In this document: positions 24,370 to 33,878 of the stretch, one piece after another
How positions within the stretch are numbered: position 1 is the first letter of the stretch
How the letters are laid out: every line of letters begins with the position of its first letter
Translations under genes and position numbers: made by a program
Notes under the pieces: generated by a model
Seen by the model: the letters and a program-made list of their open reading frames with translations, nothing else
What the model was told of the DNA's origin: nothing
Database searches by the model: none
Origin: an uncultured Eubacteriales bacterium
Lineage (GTDB): Bacteria; Bacillota; Clostridia; Oscillospirales; Acutalibacteraceae
Reading direction: 5' to 3'
Length of the DNA stretch: 55,027 bases
NCBI GenBank assembly: GCA_934667845.1
Contig: CAKUMQ010000014.1
Coordinates: 1-55,027 of the forward strand

Positions 24370-25022
24370 TGCGTGTCCTCGGAGGCGATATTTTCGCCGG
24401 TGTAGTCCGCACCGGCGGGATCATAGGCGGAGACCGCAATGCCCTCGATGATGACGTCGTCGAGCGGCTTGTCGTTGCGGCCGGTCGGCACGGCGGCGAT
24501 CGCGTCCACCACGTCCATGCCGAGATAGACCTGACCGAACACGGTGTGGTGATAGTCAAGGTGAGGCGTGCCGCCGACCTGACGGTACGCTTCCTCCGCC
24601 TCGGCGGGGAAGTAGTCGCGAAGCTCCTGCATCTGCGCAAGCAGCTGAGGATGGCAGGTGGAGCACTGGACGATGAAGAACTGGCTGCCGTTTGTGCCGG
24701 GGCCGGCATTCGCCATCGAGAGCGCGCCGCGCAGATTGTGCAGCGCGGGGTCAAATTCATCCTTGAACGGGCGGCCCCAGATGGATTCGCCGCCGCAGCC
24801 GGTGCCGTCGGGATCGCCGCCCTGGATCATGAAATCCTTGATGACGCGGTGAAACGTCACACCGTTATAATAGCCGTTTTTGGCATGGGTGATGAAGTTT
24901 TCGCACGCCTTCGGCGCCTTGTCCGGAAACAGCCGGATGTGGATGTCTCCCTTTGAGGTGTGGAGAACGGCGACGGTGTCACCCGCCGCGGGCTTTTGCA
25001 GCTGATACATAAAAAACGCCAT
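24366..25022 (-). CDS. Cytoplasmic cyclophilin-type peptidyl-prolyl isomerase
   Basis: A 218-residue cyclophilin without signal peptide. It has VTFHRVIKDFMIQGGDP, ALSMANAGPGTNGSQFFIV and HHTVFGQVYLGMDVVDAI, and a shorter insert (about 40 residues with C-S-T-C-H) where its exported paralogue has about 80. The start is uncertain: ATG at 25022 lies directly after AGGAAAGG, and a second ATG at 25010 is 12 nt from it. It follows proS by 26 bp. Confidence 0.93.
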   Translation of the reverse strand: MAFFMYQLQKPAAGDTVAVLHTSKGDIHIRLFPDKAPKACENFITHAKNGYYNGVTFHRVIKDFMIQGGDPDGTGCGGESIWGRPFKDEFDPALHNLRGALSMANAGPGTNGSQFFIVQCSTCHPQLLAQMQELRDYFPAEAEEAYRQVGGTPHLDYHHTVFGQVYLGMDVVDAIAAVPTGRNDKPLDDVIIEGIAVSAYDPAGADYTGENIASEDTH

Positions 25023-25048
25023 CCTTTCCTGTCGGCTTGCGGGGCGGC

Positions 25049-26485
25049 TTAATACGCCTTGCCCCAGTAGACCATCTTCTTGGCAGGCTTGCCGCAGCAG
25101 ACGCAGACATCGGAGATCTGCTCCTGCTCAAACGGCATGCAGCGGCTCGTGACGCCCGCCTCGTCCTTGAGCTTCAGCTCACAGGCGAGGTCGCCGCACC
25201 ACATGGCTTTGATCAGACCGGGCTTGTTGTCGGCGGTGTCCTTCAGCTCGTCGAAGGAGCGCACGGCATAGGTCATCGCCTCGCGGCGGGCAAGCGCTTT
25301 TTCGTACAGCCCGTCGTGGACAGCTTTCAGCAGCTGTGGAATGACGGTGTCCAGCTCGTCGAGCCGGGCGACCGTTTTTTCGCGGTTGTCGCGGCGCACC
25401 AGCACGCAGGTGCCGTTTTCGATGTCGCGGGGACCGAGTTCAAGCCGCAGCGGCACGCCTTTCATCTCGTATTCGGCGAATTTCCAGCCCGCGGACTGCT
25501 CGCTGTCGTCGAGCTTTACGCGCGCGACGCCGGCGATCCGGTCGCGCAGCGCGGCGGCGGCGTCTTTGACGCCGGGCTTGTGGGCGGCGATGGGCAGGAT
25601 CACGACCTGCACCGGCGCGACGGCGGGCGGCAGCACCAGACCGTTATCGTCGCCGTGGGTCATGATGATGGCGCCGATGATGCGGGTGGACATGCCCCAC
25701 GACGTCTGGTGGGGATACTGCAGCTTGTTCTCGCGGTCGGTGAACTGGATGTCAAAGGCGCGGGCGAAGCCGTCGCCGAAATAGTGGCTCGTGCCGCTCT
25801 GCAGCGCCTTGCCGTCGTGCATCATGGCTTCAATGGTGTAGGTCGCCTCGGCGCCCGCAAATTTTTCCTTATCGGTCTTGCGCCCCTTGATCACGGGGAT
25901 GGCGAGCGACTGCTCACAGAAGTCGGCGTAGACATTGAGCATCCGCTCGGTCTCCGCCATGGCGTCCTCCGCCGTTTCGTGCATCGTGTGTCCCTCCTGC
26001 CAGAAGAACTCCATCGTGCGCAGAAACGGGCGGGTCGTCTTTTCCCAGCGCACGACCGAGCACCACTGGTTATACAGCTTCGGCAGGTCGCGGTAGGAAT
26101 GGATGATATCCTTATAATGGGCGCAGAATACCGTCTCCGAGGTCGGACGGACGCACAGACGCTCGGCCAGCTCCTCGTCGCCGCCGTGCGTGACCCACGC
26201 CACCTCCGGCGCGAAGCCCTCGACGTGATCTTTTTCCTTCTGCAGCAGGCTCTCGGGAATAAACATCGGCATCATGACGTTCTCGTGACCGAGCGCCTTG
26301 AAACGGGCATCGAGATCGTTGCGGATATTCTCCCACAGCGCCGTGCCGTACGGGCGCACGATCATGCAGCCGCGGACATTGGCGTAGTCCGCCAGCTCCG
26401 CCTTCTTGACCACGTCGGTATACCATTTGGCAAAATCCTCGTCCATAGAGGTGATGGCATCCACCATCTTCTTGTTGTCAGCCAT
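25049..26485 (-). CDS. proS: Prolyl-tRNA synthetase, archaeal/eukaryotic type
   Basis: A 478-residue class II synthetase that charges tRNA-Pro. It is the shorter archaeal-type form, without the large editing insertion of the usual bacterial enzyme. Seen are FAKWYTDVVKKAELADYA at the N-terminus, RPYGTALWENI, LCVRPTSETVF (motif 2 region), RTMEFFWQEGHTMH, HQTSWGMSTRIIGA (motif 3 region), and a C-terminal CVCCGKPAKKMVYWGKAY with Cys residues that may bind zinc. It heads the - strand run to galE. Confidence 0.96.
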   Translation of the reverse strand: MADNKKMVDAITSMDEDFAKWYTDVVKKAELADYANVRGCMIVRPYGTALWENIRNDLDARFKALGHENVMMPMFIPESLLQKEKDHVEGFAPEVAWVTHGGDEELAERLCVRPTSETVFCAHYKDIIHSYRDLPKLYNQWCSVVRWEKTTRPFLRTMEFFWQEGHTMHETAEDAMAETERMLNVYADFCEQSLAIPVIKGRKTDKEKFAGAEATYTIEAMMHDGKALQSGTSHYFGDGFARAFDIQFTDRENKLQYPHQTSWGMSTRIIGAIIMTHGDDNGLVLPPAVAPVQVVILPIAAHKPGVKDAAAALRDRIAGVARVKLDDSEQSAGWKFAEYEMKGVPLRLELGPRDIENGTCVLVRRDNREKTVARLDELDTVIPQLLKAVHDGLYEKALARREAMTYAVRSFDELKDTADNKPGLIKAMWCGDLACELKLKDEAGVTSRCMPFEQEQISDVCVCCGKPAKKMVYWGKAY

Positions 26486-26537
26486 GTGTGATTGATCCTT
26501 TCCGCCCTTTTCGGGCGCTTTTTACACTTTACCTTGT

Positions 26538-26566
26538 ATTATAGCAAATCATCGGGCGGTTGGCAA
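26538..26566 (-). promoter_or_regulatory. Promoter of the proS operon
   Basis: On the - strand: TTGCCA (26566-26561), 17-bp spacer, TATAAT (26543-26538). A small GC hairpin lies in the leader near 26507-26520. No T-box antiterminator is recognisable in this short leader. Confidence 0.75.
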
Positions 26567-26690
26567 TGGGTTTTGCAAATAAAGTGGGAATAATCCGGCG
26601 CGGGGCTGTGTATGCCCGCCCGAAAAGCGGAGAACATGCGGGGACGAAGGAACGGGCGGCAAACGTTAACCGAATCTTTACAATTACCCC

Positions 26691-26719
26691 TTGCTTTTTT
26701 TGCCCAAACGCGCTATACT
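26691..26719 (+). promoter_or_regulatory. Promoter of htpG
   Basis: TTGCTT (26691-26696), 17-bp spacer, TATACT (26714-26719), ending 5 bp before the CIRCE element. Confidence 0.7.
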
Positions 26720-26724
26720 TCCTT

Positions 26725-26751
26725 TTAGCACTCGGGTCAAAGGAGTGCTAA
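26725..26751. promoter_or_regulatory. CIRCE element (HrcA operator)
   Basis: TTAGCACTC, nine bases, GAGTGCTAA: a perfect match to the CIRCE consensus. HrcA binds it to repress heat-shock genes. It begins 5 bp after the -10 box and covers the transcription start, as expected for repression of htpG. Confidence 0.97.
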
Positions 26752-26772
26752 TCGAGGAAACGAGGGATCTGT

Positions 26773-28668
26773 ATGGCGAAAAAGCAATTCAAAGCCGAGT
26801 CCAAACGGCTGATGGATCTGATGATCCATTCGATCTATACGAATCGGGAAATATTTCTGCGTGAGCTGATCTCCAACGCGAGCGACGCGCTGGACAAGCT
26901 CTATTATCAGTCGCTGAACGACAACTGCACCGGCGTGGACCGGAGCGAGTTTGTGATCCGTCTGGCCGCCGATAAGGAAAACCGCCTGCTGACACTGACG
27001 GATAACGGCATCGGCATGACGAAGGAGGAGCTGGAGAACAACCTCGGCACGATCGCGAAGAGCGGTTCGTTTGCGTTTAAACAGGACAATGAGGAAAAGC
27101 CGGATGTGGACATTATCGGCCAGTTCGGCGTCGGCTTCTATTCCGCGTTTATGGTCAGCGACCGCGTGACGGTGACGAGCCGCGCGTTCGGCTCGGACGA
27201 AGCGTGGTGCTGGGAATCCTCCGGCGCGGACGGCTATACCGTTACGCCCGCCGAAAAGGCGGAGCACGGCACCGAGATCGTGCTGCACATCAAGGAGGAC
27301 ACCGAGGAGGAAAAATACAGCGAATTTCTCGTGACCTACCGTCTGCGCGGCATTGTGAAGAAATATTCCGATTATATCCGCTATCCGATCAAAATGGACG
27401 TGGAAAAGAGCCGCCTGAAGGAGGGCTGTCCGGAGGACAAGCCCGAATACGAGACCTATACCGAGGAGGAAACGGTCAACAGCATGGTGCCGCTCTGGCG
27501 GCGCAACAAAAACGAACTGAAGGACGAGGACTATCAGCAGTTTTATAAGGACAACTTCTTCGACTATGAGCCGGCGCTGCGGGTCATCCACTCCGCGACC
27601 GAGGGCGCGGCGACCTATCACGCGCTGATGTTCATTCCCGCCCACGCGCCGTATGATTACTACACCCGCGACTTCCAGAAAGGGCTGCGGCTGTATGCCA
27701 ACGGCGTGCTGATCATGGACAAATGCGCGGATCTGCTGCCCGACCACTTCGGCTTTGTGCGCGGACTGGTGGATTCGCAGGATCTGTCGCTCAACATCTC
27801 CCGTGAGATGCTGCAGCAGGACCGGCAGCTGAAGATCATCGCCGGACGGCTGGAGAAAAAGATCGCGTCCGAGCTGACCGCGATGCTGCAAAACGATCGC
27901 GAGAATTATGAAAAGATGTGGGCGGCGTTCGGTCAGACGATGAAGTTCGGCGTCTACGGCGACTACGGCGCGCATAAGGACGAGCTGAAGGATCTGCTGC
28001 TGTTCGTCTCCTCGAAGGAGAAGAAGCCGGTCACGCTGAAGGAATACCGCGAGCGGATGCCGGAGGAGCAGAAATATATCTACTACGCCTGCGCCGAGAC
28101 GGCGGACAAAGCTGCCCGTCTGCCGCAGACCGAGCCGGTGCTCGACCGCGGCTATGAGGTGCTGTATTTCACCGACGACGTGGACGAATTTGCCATCCGC
28201 ATGATGCGGGACTATGACGGCAAGGAATTCCGCAACGTGTCGGCGGGCGACCTCGGCTTTGAACCGGAGGAGCCGACCGAGGAGGATAAGGCCGCCGCGG
28301 AGGAGAACAAGGAGCTGTTCGCCGCGATGACCGAGGCGCTGTCCGGCAAGGTCAAGGAGGTGCGCGCCTCCAAACGGCTGCGCTCGCATCCGGTCTGCCT
28401 GTCCAGCGACGGCGAGCTGACGCTCGAGATGGAGCGGGTGCTCAACACGATGCCCGGCGATAACAAGGTCAAGGCGGAGCGGGTGCTGGAGATCAACGAG
28501 GCGCACCCGATCTTTGCCAAGCTGAAAGCGCAGTTTGCGGCGGGCGGCAAGGAGGCCGTCGCCGACTATGCGGCGCTGCTCTATGATCAGGCGCTGCTGA
28601 TGGAGGGCATGAGCGTCGAGGATCCCGTCGCCTTTGCCGAAAAGGTCTGTGCGCTGCTCGCGCAGTAA
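26773..28668 (+). CDS. htpG: Molecular chaperone HtpG (Hsp90)
   Basis: A 631-residue bacterial Hsp90, a cytoplasmic ATP-driven dimeric chaperone. The N-terminal ATPase motifs are clear: FLRELISNASDALDKL, LTDNGIGMTKEEL, GQFGVGFYSAFMV and GTEIVLH. The middle domain has GVLIMDKCADLLPDHFGFV and DLSLNISREMLQQ. Full length for the family. Monocistronic: CIRCE-controlled promoter before it, bidirectional terminator after it. Confidence 0.98.
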   Translation: MAKKQFKAESKRLMDLMIHSIYTNREIFLRELISNASDALDKLYYQSLNDNCTGVDRSEFVIRLAADKENRLLTLTDNGIGMTKEELENNLGTIAKSGSFAFKQDNEEKPDVDIIGQFGVGFYSAFMVSDRVTVTSRAFGSDEAWCWESSGADGYTVTPAEKAEHGTEIVLHIKEDTEEEKYSEFLVTYRLRGIVKKYSDYIRYPIKMDVEKSRLKEGCPEDKPEYETYTEEETVNSMVPLWRRNKNELKDEDYQQFYKDNFFDYEPALRVIHSATEGAATYHALMFIPAHAPYDYYTRDFQKGLRLYANGVLIMDKCADLLPDHFGFVRGLVDSQDLSLNISREMLQQDRQLKIIAGRLEKKIASELTAMLQNDRENYEKMWAAFGQTMKFGVYGDYGAHKDELKDLLLFVSSKEKKPVTLKEYRERMPEEQKYIYYACAETADKAARLPQTEPVLDRGYEVLYFTDDVDEFAIRMMRDYDGKEFRNVSAGDLGFEPEEPTEEDKAAAEENKELFAAMTEALSGKVKEVRASKRLRSHPVCLSSDGELTLEMERVLNTMPGDNKVKAERVLEINEAHPIFAKLKAQFAAGGKEAVADYAALLYDQALLMEGMSVEDPVAFAEKVCALLAQ

Positions 28669-28681
28669 ATCCGATACGCGC

Positions 28682-28728
28682 AAAAACAGCCCGCCCCGAT
28701 TCCGGTTTTGGGAATCGGGGCGGGCTTT
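28682..28728. terminator. Bidirectional terminator between htpG and trpS
   Basis: A perfect 16-bp GC-rich stem (28688-28703 with 28711-28726), preceded by five A and followed by T residues, between converging genes. Confidence 0.85.
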
Positions 28729-28741
28729 GCTGTGCCGCAGA

Positions 28742-29770
28742 TTATTTCACGAGCAGAAAGCCCATGCGTTTTTTCGCTTTTTCCACCGTCCGGCGGGAGA
28801 CGGCAAACGCCCGCTCGGCGCCCTCCTTCATGCGGGCGTCAAGCTGCGCCTTGTCCTTCATCAGCAGGGCATAGCGCTCCTGGATCGGCAGCAGCTCGGC
28901 GGCGACCGCCTCGCCGACGGCGGTCTTGAAGTCGCCGTAGCCGCGTCCCGCAAACTCCTGCTCGATCTCCTCGAGCGTTTTGCCGGTGCAGGCGGCGTAG
29001 ATCTCCATGAGGTTGTTGACTCCGTCCTTGCCCTCGGCATAGCGGACGCACGCCTCGCTGTCGGTGACGGCGCGGCGGAATTTGCGCAGGATCGTGTCGC
29101 GGTCGTCGAGCAGCGAGACAAATGCGTTCTGATTCGTGTCGGATTTCGACATTTTTTTCGTCGGATCCTGAAGCGAGCGCACCCGCGCGCCGGTCTTCAT
29201 GATATACGGCTCGGGCACAGTGAACGTCTGTCCGTACAGCCCGTTAAAGCGCAGAGCGATGTCGCGCGTCAGCTCGCAGTGCTGCTTCTGATCCGCGCCG
29301 ACCGGGATGTATTCGGGCTGATACAGCAAAATGTCCGCCGCCATCAGCGCGGGGTAGGCGAACAGCCCGAGGTTGATGTTGTCGGCGTGCTTTTGGGATT
29401 TGTCTTTAAACTGCGTCATGCGGGACAACTCGCCGAACTGGGTGCAGCAGGCGAGCAGCCACGTCAGCTCGGTATGGGTCGGCACCTGCGACTGCACAAA
29501 CAGCAGCGAGCGGTCGGGGTCAAGCCCGAGCGCCAGAAGCAGCGCAAACATTTCGCGCGTGTGGCGGCGCAGCACCTCCGGCTCCTGACGCACGGTGATG
29601 GCGTGGAGGTCGGCGACGGCAAAAAAGCACTCGAAATCGTCCTGCATGCCGACCCAGTTGCGCAGCGCGCCGAGGTAGTTGCCGAGCGTGGGGGTGCCGG
29701 TGGGCTGAATACAGCTCAGTGCCCGCTTTTTACGGGGCGCGGGAGCGGCGGTCTCTGTCACATTGTTCAT
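28742..29770 (-). CDS. trpS: Tryptophanyl-tRNA synthetase
   Basis: A 342-residue class I synthetase charging tRNA-Trp. The HIGH-like motif is PTGTPTLGNYLGAL, and the KMSKS motif is intact in DPTKKMSKSD. AYPALMAADILLYQ and VPVGADQKQH-type blocks (PVGADQKQHCELTRDIA) are typical. GGAAAGGA precedes the ATG. It starts 9 bp after the esterase gene and is cotranscribed with it. Confidence 0.97.
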   Translation of the reverse strand: MNNVTETAAPAPRKKRALSCIQPTGTPTLGNYLGALRNWVGMQDDFECFFAVADLHAITVRQEPEVLRRHTREMFALLLALGLDPDRSLLFVQSQVPTHTELTWLLACCTQFGELSRMTQFKDKSQKHADNINLGLFAYPALMAADILLYQPEYIPVGADQKQHCELTRDIALRFNGLYGQTFTVPEPYIMKTGARVRSLQDPTKKMSKSDTNQNAFVSLLDDRDTILRKFRRAVTDSEACVRYAEGKDGVNNLMEIYAACTGKTLEEIEQEFAGRGYGDFKTAVGEAVAAELLPIQERYALLMKDKAQLDARMKEGAERAFAVSRRTVEKAKKRMGFLLVK

Positions 29771-29779
29771 CGGGTCAGT

Positions 29780-30430
29780 TCATCCTTTCCTTGTCTGCGC
29801 CGCAAGCCACGGCAGCAGATCGGTATGAGCATAGGTCTCCGTCCAGCAGTCGTGTCCCACGCCGGGCAGCAGCGTCAGCGACGCATGTCCGCCTGCGGCA
29901 TTGACCGCCTGCACCATCAGCAGCGAGTAATCCGGCGGCACGGACGGATCGTTGTCGCCGTGGAACGCACGGATCGGCAGTTCCTTAAGCCGCGGCGCGC
30001 ACCAGCTCATGCCGCCGCCGCACAGCGGCGCCAGAGCGGAAAACAGCGCGGGATAGGCGATGGCGAGCGCCCATGCGCCGAAGCCGCCCATGCTGATGCC
30101 GGTGAGGCTGACGCGGTCGGGATCCACCGGAAAGCGGGCGGTCACCTCGTCGATCAGTTCCTTCAGCTCGTGCGTCTGGGTGTACCATACGTCGTCGGCG
30201 GCACATTGCGGCGCGAGCACGATCGCCCGCACGGGGGCGTTTTCCGCCATGAGCTTCGGCGGACCGTGGCGCCGTACCGCCTCCGGGTTGTCGCCGCGCT
30301 CGCCGGCGCCGTGCAGAAAGACGATCAGCGGCAGCCGCTCGTCCGGGCGGATATCCTCCGGCAGATCGAGCAGATAATGATAGGTCGTCGGTCGCGTGTT
30401 TCGGGTCGAAAAGGTCAGTATTTGTTCCAT
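29780..30430 (-). CDS. Alpha/beta-hydrolase, carboxylesterase-like
   Basis: A 216-residue alpha/beta-hydrolase without signal peptide. It shows LIVFLHGAGERGDN (oxyanion loop), the nucleophile elbow GISMGG, FHGDNDPSVPP (acid) and GVGHDCW (catalytic His). This matches the esterase/PHB-depolymerase or dienelactone-hydrolase-like group; the substrate is unknown. It is the first gene of the - strand pair with trpS, with GAGGTG before the ATG. Confidence 0.87.
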   Translation of the reverse strand: MEQILTFSTRNTRPTTYHYLLDLPEDIRPDERLPLIVFLHGAGERGDNPEAVRRHGPPKLMAENAPVRAIVLAPQCAADDVWYTQTHELKELIDEVTARFPVDPDRVSLTGISMGGFGAWALAIAYPALFSALAPLCGGGMSWCAPRLKELPIRAFHGDNDPSVPPDYSLLMVQAVNAAGGHASLTLLPGVGHDCWTETYAHTDLLPWLAAQTRKG

Positions 30431-30500
30431 ATGCGGTCACCTCGGCAGAATGAGAGTAAAAAACACGGGAATTTTCTGTTTTTTGCGTGGTCTACCTTCT

Positions 30501-30529
30501 ATTTTAACACACATGATTGACATTTTCAA
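30501..30529 (-). promoter_or_regulatory. Promoter of the esterase-trpS operon
   Basis: On the - strand: TTGAAA (30529-30524), 17-bp spacer, TAAAAT (30506-30501). It overlaps the gltX promoter in opposite orientation. Confidence 0.65.
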
Positions 30530-30545
30530 GAAAAATGAGTAAAAT
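30517..30545 (+). promoter_or_regulatory. Promoter of the gltX-glnS-proBAC operon
   Basis: TTGACA (30517-30522), 17-bp spacer, TAAAAT (30540-30545). Confidence 0.75.
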
Positions 30546-30594
30546 AAAAGATGATACCTTGAATTGACTGCCCCAAACGGGAGGAGACGGAAAA

Positions 30595-32142
30595 ATGACA
30601 AACGAGAAACGACAGCAAAACGCGCTGCCTGCCGATACCGATGCCGCCGTGGAGGAGATCCTCCGCCGCTACCCGCCGCGCGATCTGCCGCAGGGCACGC
30701 GCGTGACCCGCTTTGCTCCCAGTCCGACCGGCTTTATGCACGTCGGCAATCTGCGCACCGCTTTGTATGAATACCTCGTGGCGAAATCCGCGGGCGGTAT
30801 ATTTGTGCTGCGCATCGAGGACACGGATCAGGAGCGCTATGTCGAGGGCGCGACCGACGTGATCTACCGCACACTCAGCGAGGTGGGGCTGACCCATGAC
30901 GAGGGTCCCGACCGCGACGGCGGCTACGGCCCGTATATCCAGAGCGAGCGCCGCGACCTGTACAAGCCGTTTGCCGAGTGGCTGGTCAAGCAGGGCAAGG
31001 CATACTACTGCTTCTGCACGAAGGAGCGGCTTGAGTCCATCCATGCGGACGGCAGCTTCGGCGGCTATGACCGCCACTGCCGCGATCTGCCGCAGGAGGA
31101 GGTGCAGCGGCTGCTCGACGCCGGTACGCCGTATGTCATCCGGCAGAAGGTGCCGCTTTCCGGCGCGACCTCGTTTGAGGACAGCGTCTACGGCACGATC
31201 ACGATCGAGAACAGCGAGATCGAGGATCAGGTGCTGCTCAAATCCGACGGCTACCCGACCTATAACTTTGCCAACGTGATCGACGACCACCTGATGCACA
31301 TCACCCATGTGGTGCGCGGCAGCGAATACCTGACCTCGACGCCGAAATATAACCTTTTATATGAAGCGTTCGGCTGGGAAAAGCCGACCTATGTCCACCT
31401 GCCGCTCATCATGGGCAAAAATGAGGACGGCTCGGTGTCCAAACTGTCCAAGCGCCACGGCTCCACCAGCTTCCAGGGACTGGTGGCGGAGGGCTATCTC
31501 GCGCCGGTCATCACCAACTATATCGCGCTGCTCGGCTGGTGTCCGAAGGACGACCGCGAGATGTTTTCACTGGCGGAGCTTGAGCAGGCGTTTTCCATCG
31601 ACGGGATCAGCAAATCCCCCGCGGTGTTTGACTATGACAAGCTGCTGTGGTTCAACGGCGAGTATATCCGCCGGATGAGCGCGGAGGAGTTTTCCGCCCA
31701 CGCCGCGCCGTACTACCGCGAGGTGTTCGGCGATGCCGAAAAGCCGCTTTATGTGCTCGACGCCGTACTACAGCCGCGGATCACCCGCTTTACCGATATC
31801 CCCGCGCTGCTCGGCTTTTTCCGGGAGCTGCCCGATTATGATGCGGAGCTGTTTGTCAACAAAAAGAGCAAGGTCGACCGCGAAAACGCGCCCGTGATGC
31901 TCAAGGCTGCCGTCGATACGCTGACGGCGCTTTCCGAATGGACGGTGGAGGCGCTCCATACGGCGCTGATGGAGCTGGCGCAGACGCTCGGCGTGAAAAA
32001 CGGCACGCTGCTTTGGCCCGTGCGCATTGCGGCGGCAGGGCAGACGGTAACGCCCGGCGGCGCCATGGAGATATTGGCGGTGCTCGGAAAAGAAGAAGCG
32101 CTCCGGCGGCTTGCCGTCGGTATCGAAAAGCTCGGCGAATAA
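30595..32142 (+). CDS. gltX: Glutamyl-tRNA synthetase
   Basis: A 515-residue class I synthetase charging tRNA-Glu. It has RFAPSPTGFMHVGNLRTALY (HIGH-type motif as HVGN), LRIEDTDQERYV, DVIDDHLMHITHVVRG-type core (NVIDDHLMHITHVVRGSEYL) and KLSKRHGS as KMSKS. An N-terminal extension of about 35 residues precedes the catalytic core. It heads a five-gene run, and its neighbour is the matching glutaminyl enzyme. Confidence 0.97.
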   Translation: MTNEKRQQNALPADTDAAVEEILRRYPPRDLPQGTRVTRFAPSPTGFMHVGNLRTALYEYLVAKSAGGIFVLRIEDTDQERYVEGATDVIYRTLSEVGLTHDEGPDRDGGYGPYIQSERRDLYKPFAEWLVKQGKAYYCFCTKERLESIHADGSFGGYDRHCRDLPQEEVQRLLDAGTPYVIRQKVPLSGATSFEDSVYGTITIENSEIEDQVLLKSDGYPTYNFANVIDDHLMHITHVVRGSEYLTSTPKYNLLYEAFGWEKPTYVHLPLIMGKNEDGSVSKLSKRHGSTSFQGLVAEGYLAPVITNYIALLGWCPKDDREMFSLAELEQAFSIDGISKSPAVFDYDKLLWFNGEYIRRMSAEEFSAHAAPYYREVFGDAEKPLYVLDAVLQPRITRFTDIPALLGFFRELPDYDAELFVNKKSKVDRENAPVMLKAAVDTLTALSEWTVEALHTALMELAQTLGVKNGTLLWPVRIAAAGQTVTPGGAMEILAVLGKEEALRRLAVGIEKLGE

Positions 32143-32164
32143 AAAAACAGGGAGAGAAACGATT

Positions 32165-33850
32165 ATGGAGGAAAAAACCGTTGCCGCCAATGCGGCGGGC
32201 AATTTTATCCACGATATCATTGATGAGGAGCTGAAAGAGGGCGGCCGCTGCGCCGGGAAAACGGTGCACACCCGCTTTCCTCCCGAGCCGAACGGCTATC
32301 TGCATATCGGCCACGTCAAGGCGATGTGCATCGACTTCGGCACGGCGGAAAAATACGGCGGCATGTGCAACCTGCGGATGGACGATACGAACCCCGCCAA
32401 GGAGGACGATGAATACGTCCGCGCTATCATGGACGACATCCGCTGGATGGGCTTTGACTGGGGCGACCGCTTTTTCTATGCGTCGGATTATTTCGACACC
32501 ATGTATGAGCAGGCGGTCGGGCTGATCAAAAAGGGACTGGCATATGTCTGTGAGCTGACGCCCGAAGAGGTGCAGAAAAACCGCGGCGACCTGACCCACC
32601 CCGCCGTCAGTCCTTATCGCGACCGTCCGCAGGAGGAGAGCCTTGATCTGTTTGCCCGCATGAAGGCGGGCGAGTTCCCGGACGGCGCCATGACGCTGCG
32701 CGCCCGCATTGACCTCGCGAGCGGCAATTTCAACATGCGCGATCCGGTGCTCTACCGTATCAACCATGCGCCCCACCATCGGCAGGGCACGAAATGGTGC
32801 ATCTACCCGATGTACGATTTTGCCCACCCGATCGAGGATATGATCGAGGGCATCACCCATTCGCTCTGCTCGCTGGAATTTGAAAACCACCGCCCGCTGT
32901 ACGACTGGGTGCGCGACAATGTCGATATTGACGCCAGCCCCCGCCAGATCGAGTTTGCGCGGCTCGGCATCAACTACACGGTGCTGTCCAAGCGCAAGCT
33001 GCGCAAGCTCGTCGAGGAGGGCTATGTCTCCGGCTGGGACGACCCGCGCATGCCGACGCTGTGCGGTCTGCGCCGCCGGGGCTACACCCCTGCCGCCGTG
33101 CGCAATTTTATTGACCGCATCGGCGTCGCCAAGGTGCCGAACACGGTCGAGGTGGCGCTTTTGGAGCACTGCCTGCGGGAGGACCTCAATGCGAATGCCG
33201 ACCGGGCGATGGCGGTGCTGCGCCCCGTGAAGCTGACGATCACGAACTACCCCGAGGGGCAGAGCGAGAGCTTTGAGACCGAGAACAATCCGGCAAAGGA
33301 GAACAGCGGCACCCACGCGATGCGCTTTTCCCGCAGCCTGTATATCGAAGAGGACGACTTCGCCGAGGTGCCGCAGAAGGGCTATTTCCGCCTGTTCCCC
33401 GGCAACGAGGTGCGGCTCAAATCCGCCTACGTCGTGCGCTGCACCGGCTGCGTGAAGGATGAAAACGGGAACGTGACCGAGGTGTTTGCCACCTATGACC
33501 CCGAGACGCGGGGCGGCAATACGCCCGACGGGCGCAAGGTGCGCGGCACCATCCACTGGGTCGATGCGGAGTCGGCAGCCGACGCGACCGTGCGGCTGTA
33601 CAGCTCGCTGTTTACCGATCCCGATCCCGACGCGGCGGACAAGGATTTTCTTGCCTGTCTGAATCCCGAATCGCTCGTGGAGCTGAAGGGGTGCAAGGTC
33701 GAAGCGGCGCTGGCCGACGCGGCGGCGGGTACGCCGTATCAGTTCATGCGGCAGGGCTATTTCTGCGCGGACAGCAGGGACAGCCGTCCGGGACAGCCGG
33801 TGTTCAACCGTTCCGTTTCGCTCAAAGACGGCTTTAAGGCCGGAAAATGA
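32165..33850 (+). CDS. glnS: Glutaminyl-tRNA synthetase
   Basis: A 561-residue GlnRS, charging tRNA-Gln directly. PPEPNGYLHIGHVKAMCIDF carries the HIGH motif, LRMDDTNPAKEDDEYV follows, and VLSKRKLRKLVEEGYVSGWD holds the KMSKS-like site. The C-terminal beta-barrel anticodon domain is complete. Many Firmicutes lack GlnRS and use transamidation, so its presence suggests ancestral horizontal gain in this lineage (inference). It is 22 bp after gltX. Confidence 0.97.
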   Translation: MEEKTVAANAAGNFIHDIIDEELKEGGRCAGKTVHTRFPPEPNGYLHIGHVKAMCIDFGTAEKYGGMCNLRMDDTNPAKEDDEYVRAIMDDIRWMGFDWGDRFFYASDYFDTMYEQAVGLIKKGLAYVCELTPEEVQKNRGDLTHPAVSPYRDRPQEESLDLFARMKAGEFPDGAMTLRARIDLASGNFNMRDPVLYRINHAPHHRQGTKWCIYPMYDFAHPIEDMIEGITHSLCSLEFENHRPLYDWVRDNVDIDASPRQIEFARLGINYTVLSKRKLRKLVEEGYVSGWDDPRMPTLCGLRRRGYTPAAVRNFIDRIGVAKVPNTVEVALLEHCLREDLNANADRAMAVLRPVKLTITNYPEGQSESFETENNPAKENSGTHAMRFSRSLYIEEDDFAEVPQKGYFRLFPGNEVRLKSAYVVRCTGCVKDENGNVTEVFATYDPETRGGNTPDGRKVRGTIHWVDAESAADATVRLYSSLFTDPDPDAADKDFLACLNPESLVELKGCKVEAALADAAAGTPYQFMRQGYFCADSRDSRPGQPVFNRSVSLKDGFKAGK

Positions 33851-33878
33851 CCCCGTGACCGGGAAATGAGGATGACCT

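Noticed and set aside
26737..28683. Open frame of 648 codons opposite htpG
   Set aside because: Mirror of a full-length Hsp90 gene; no family sequence.
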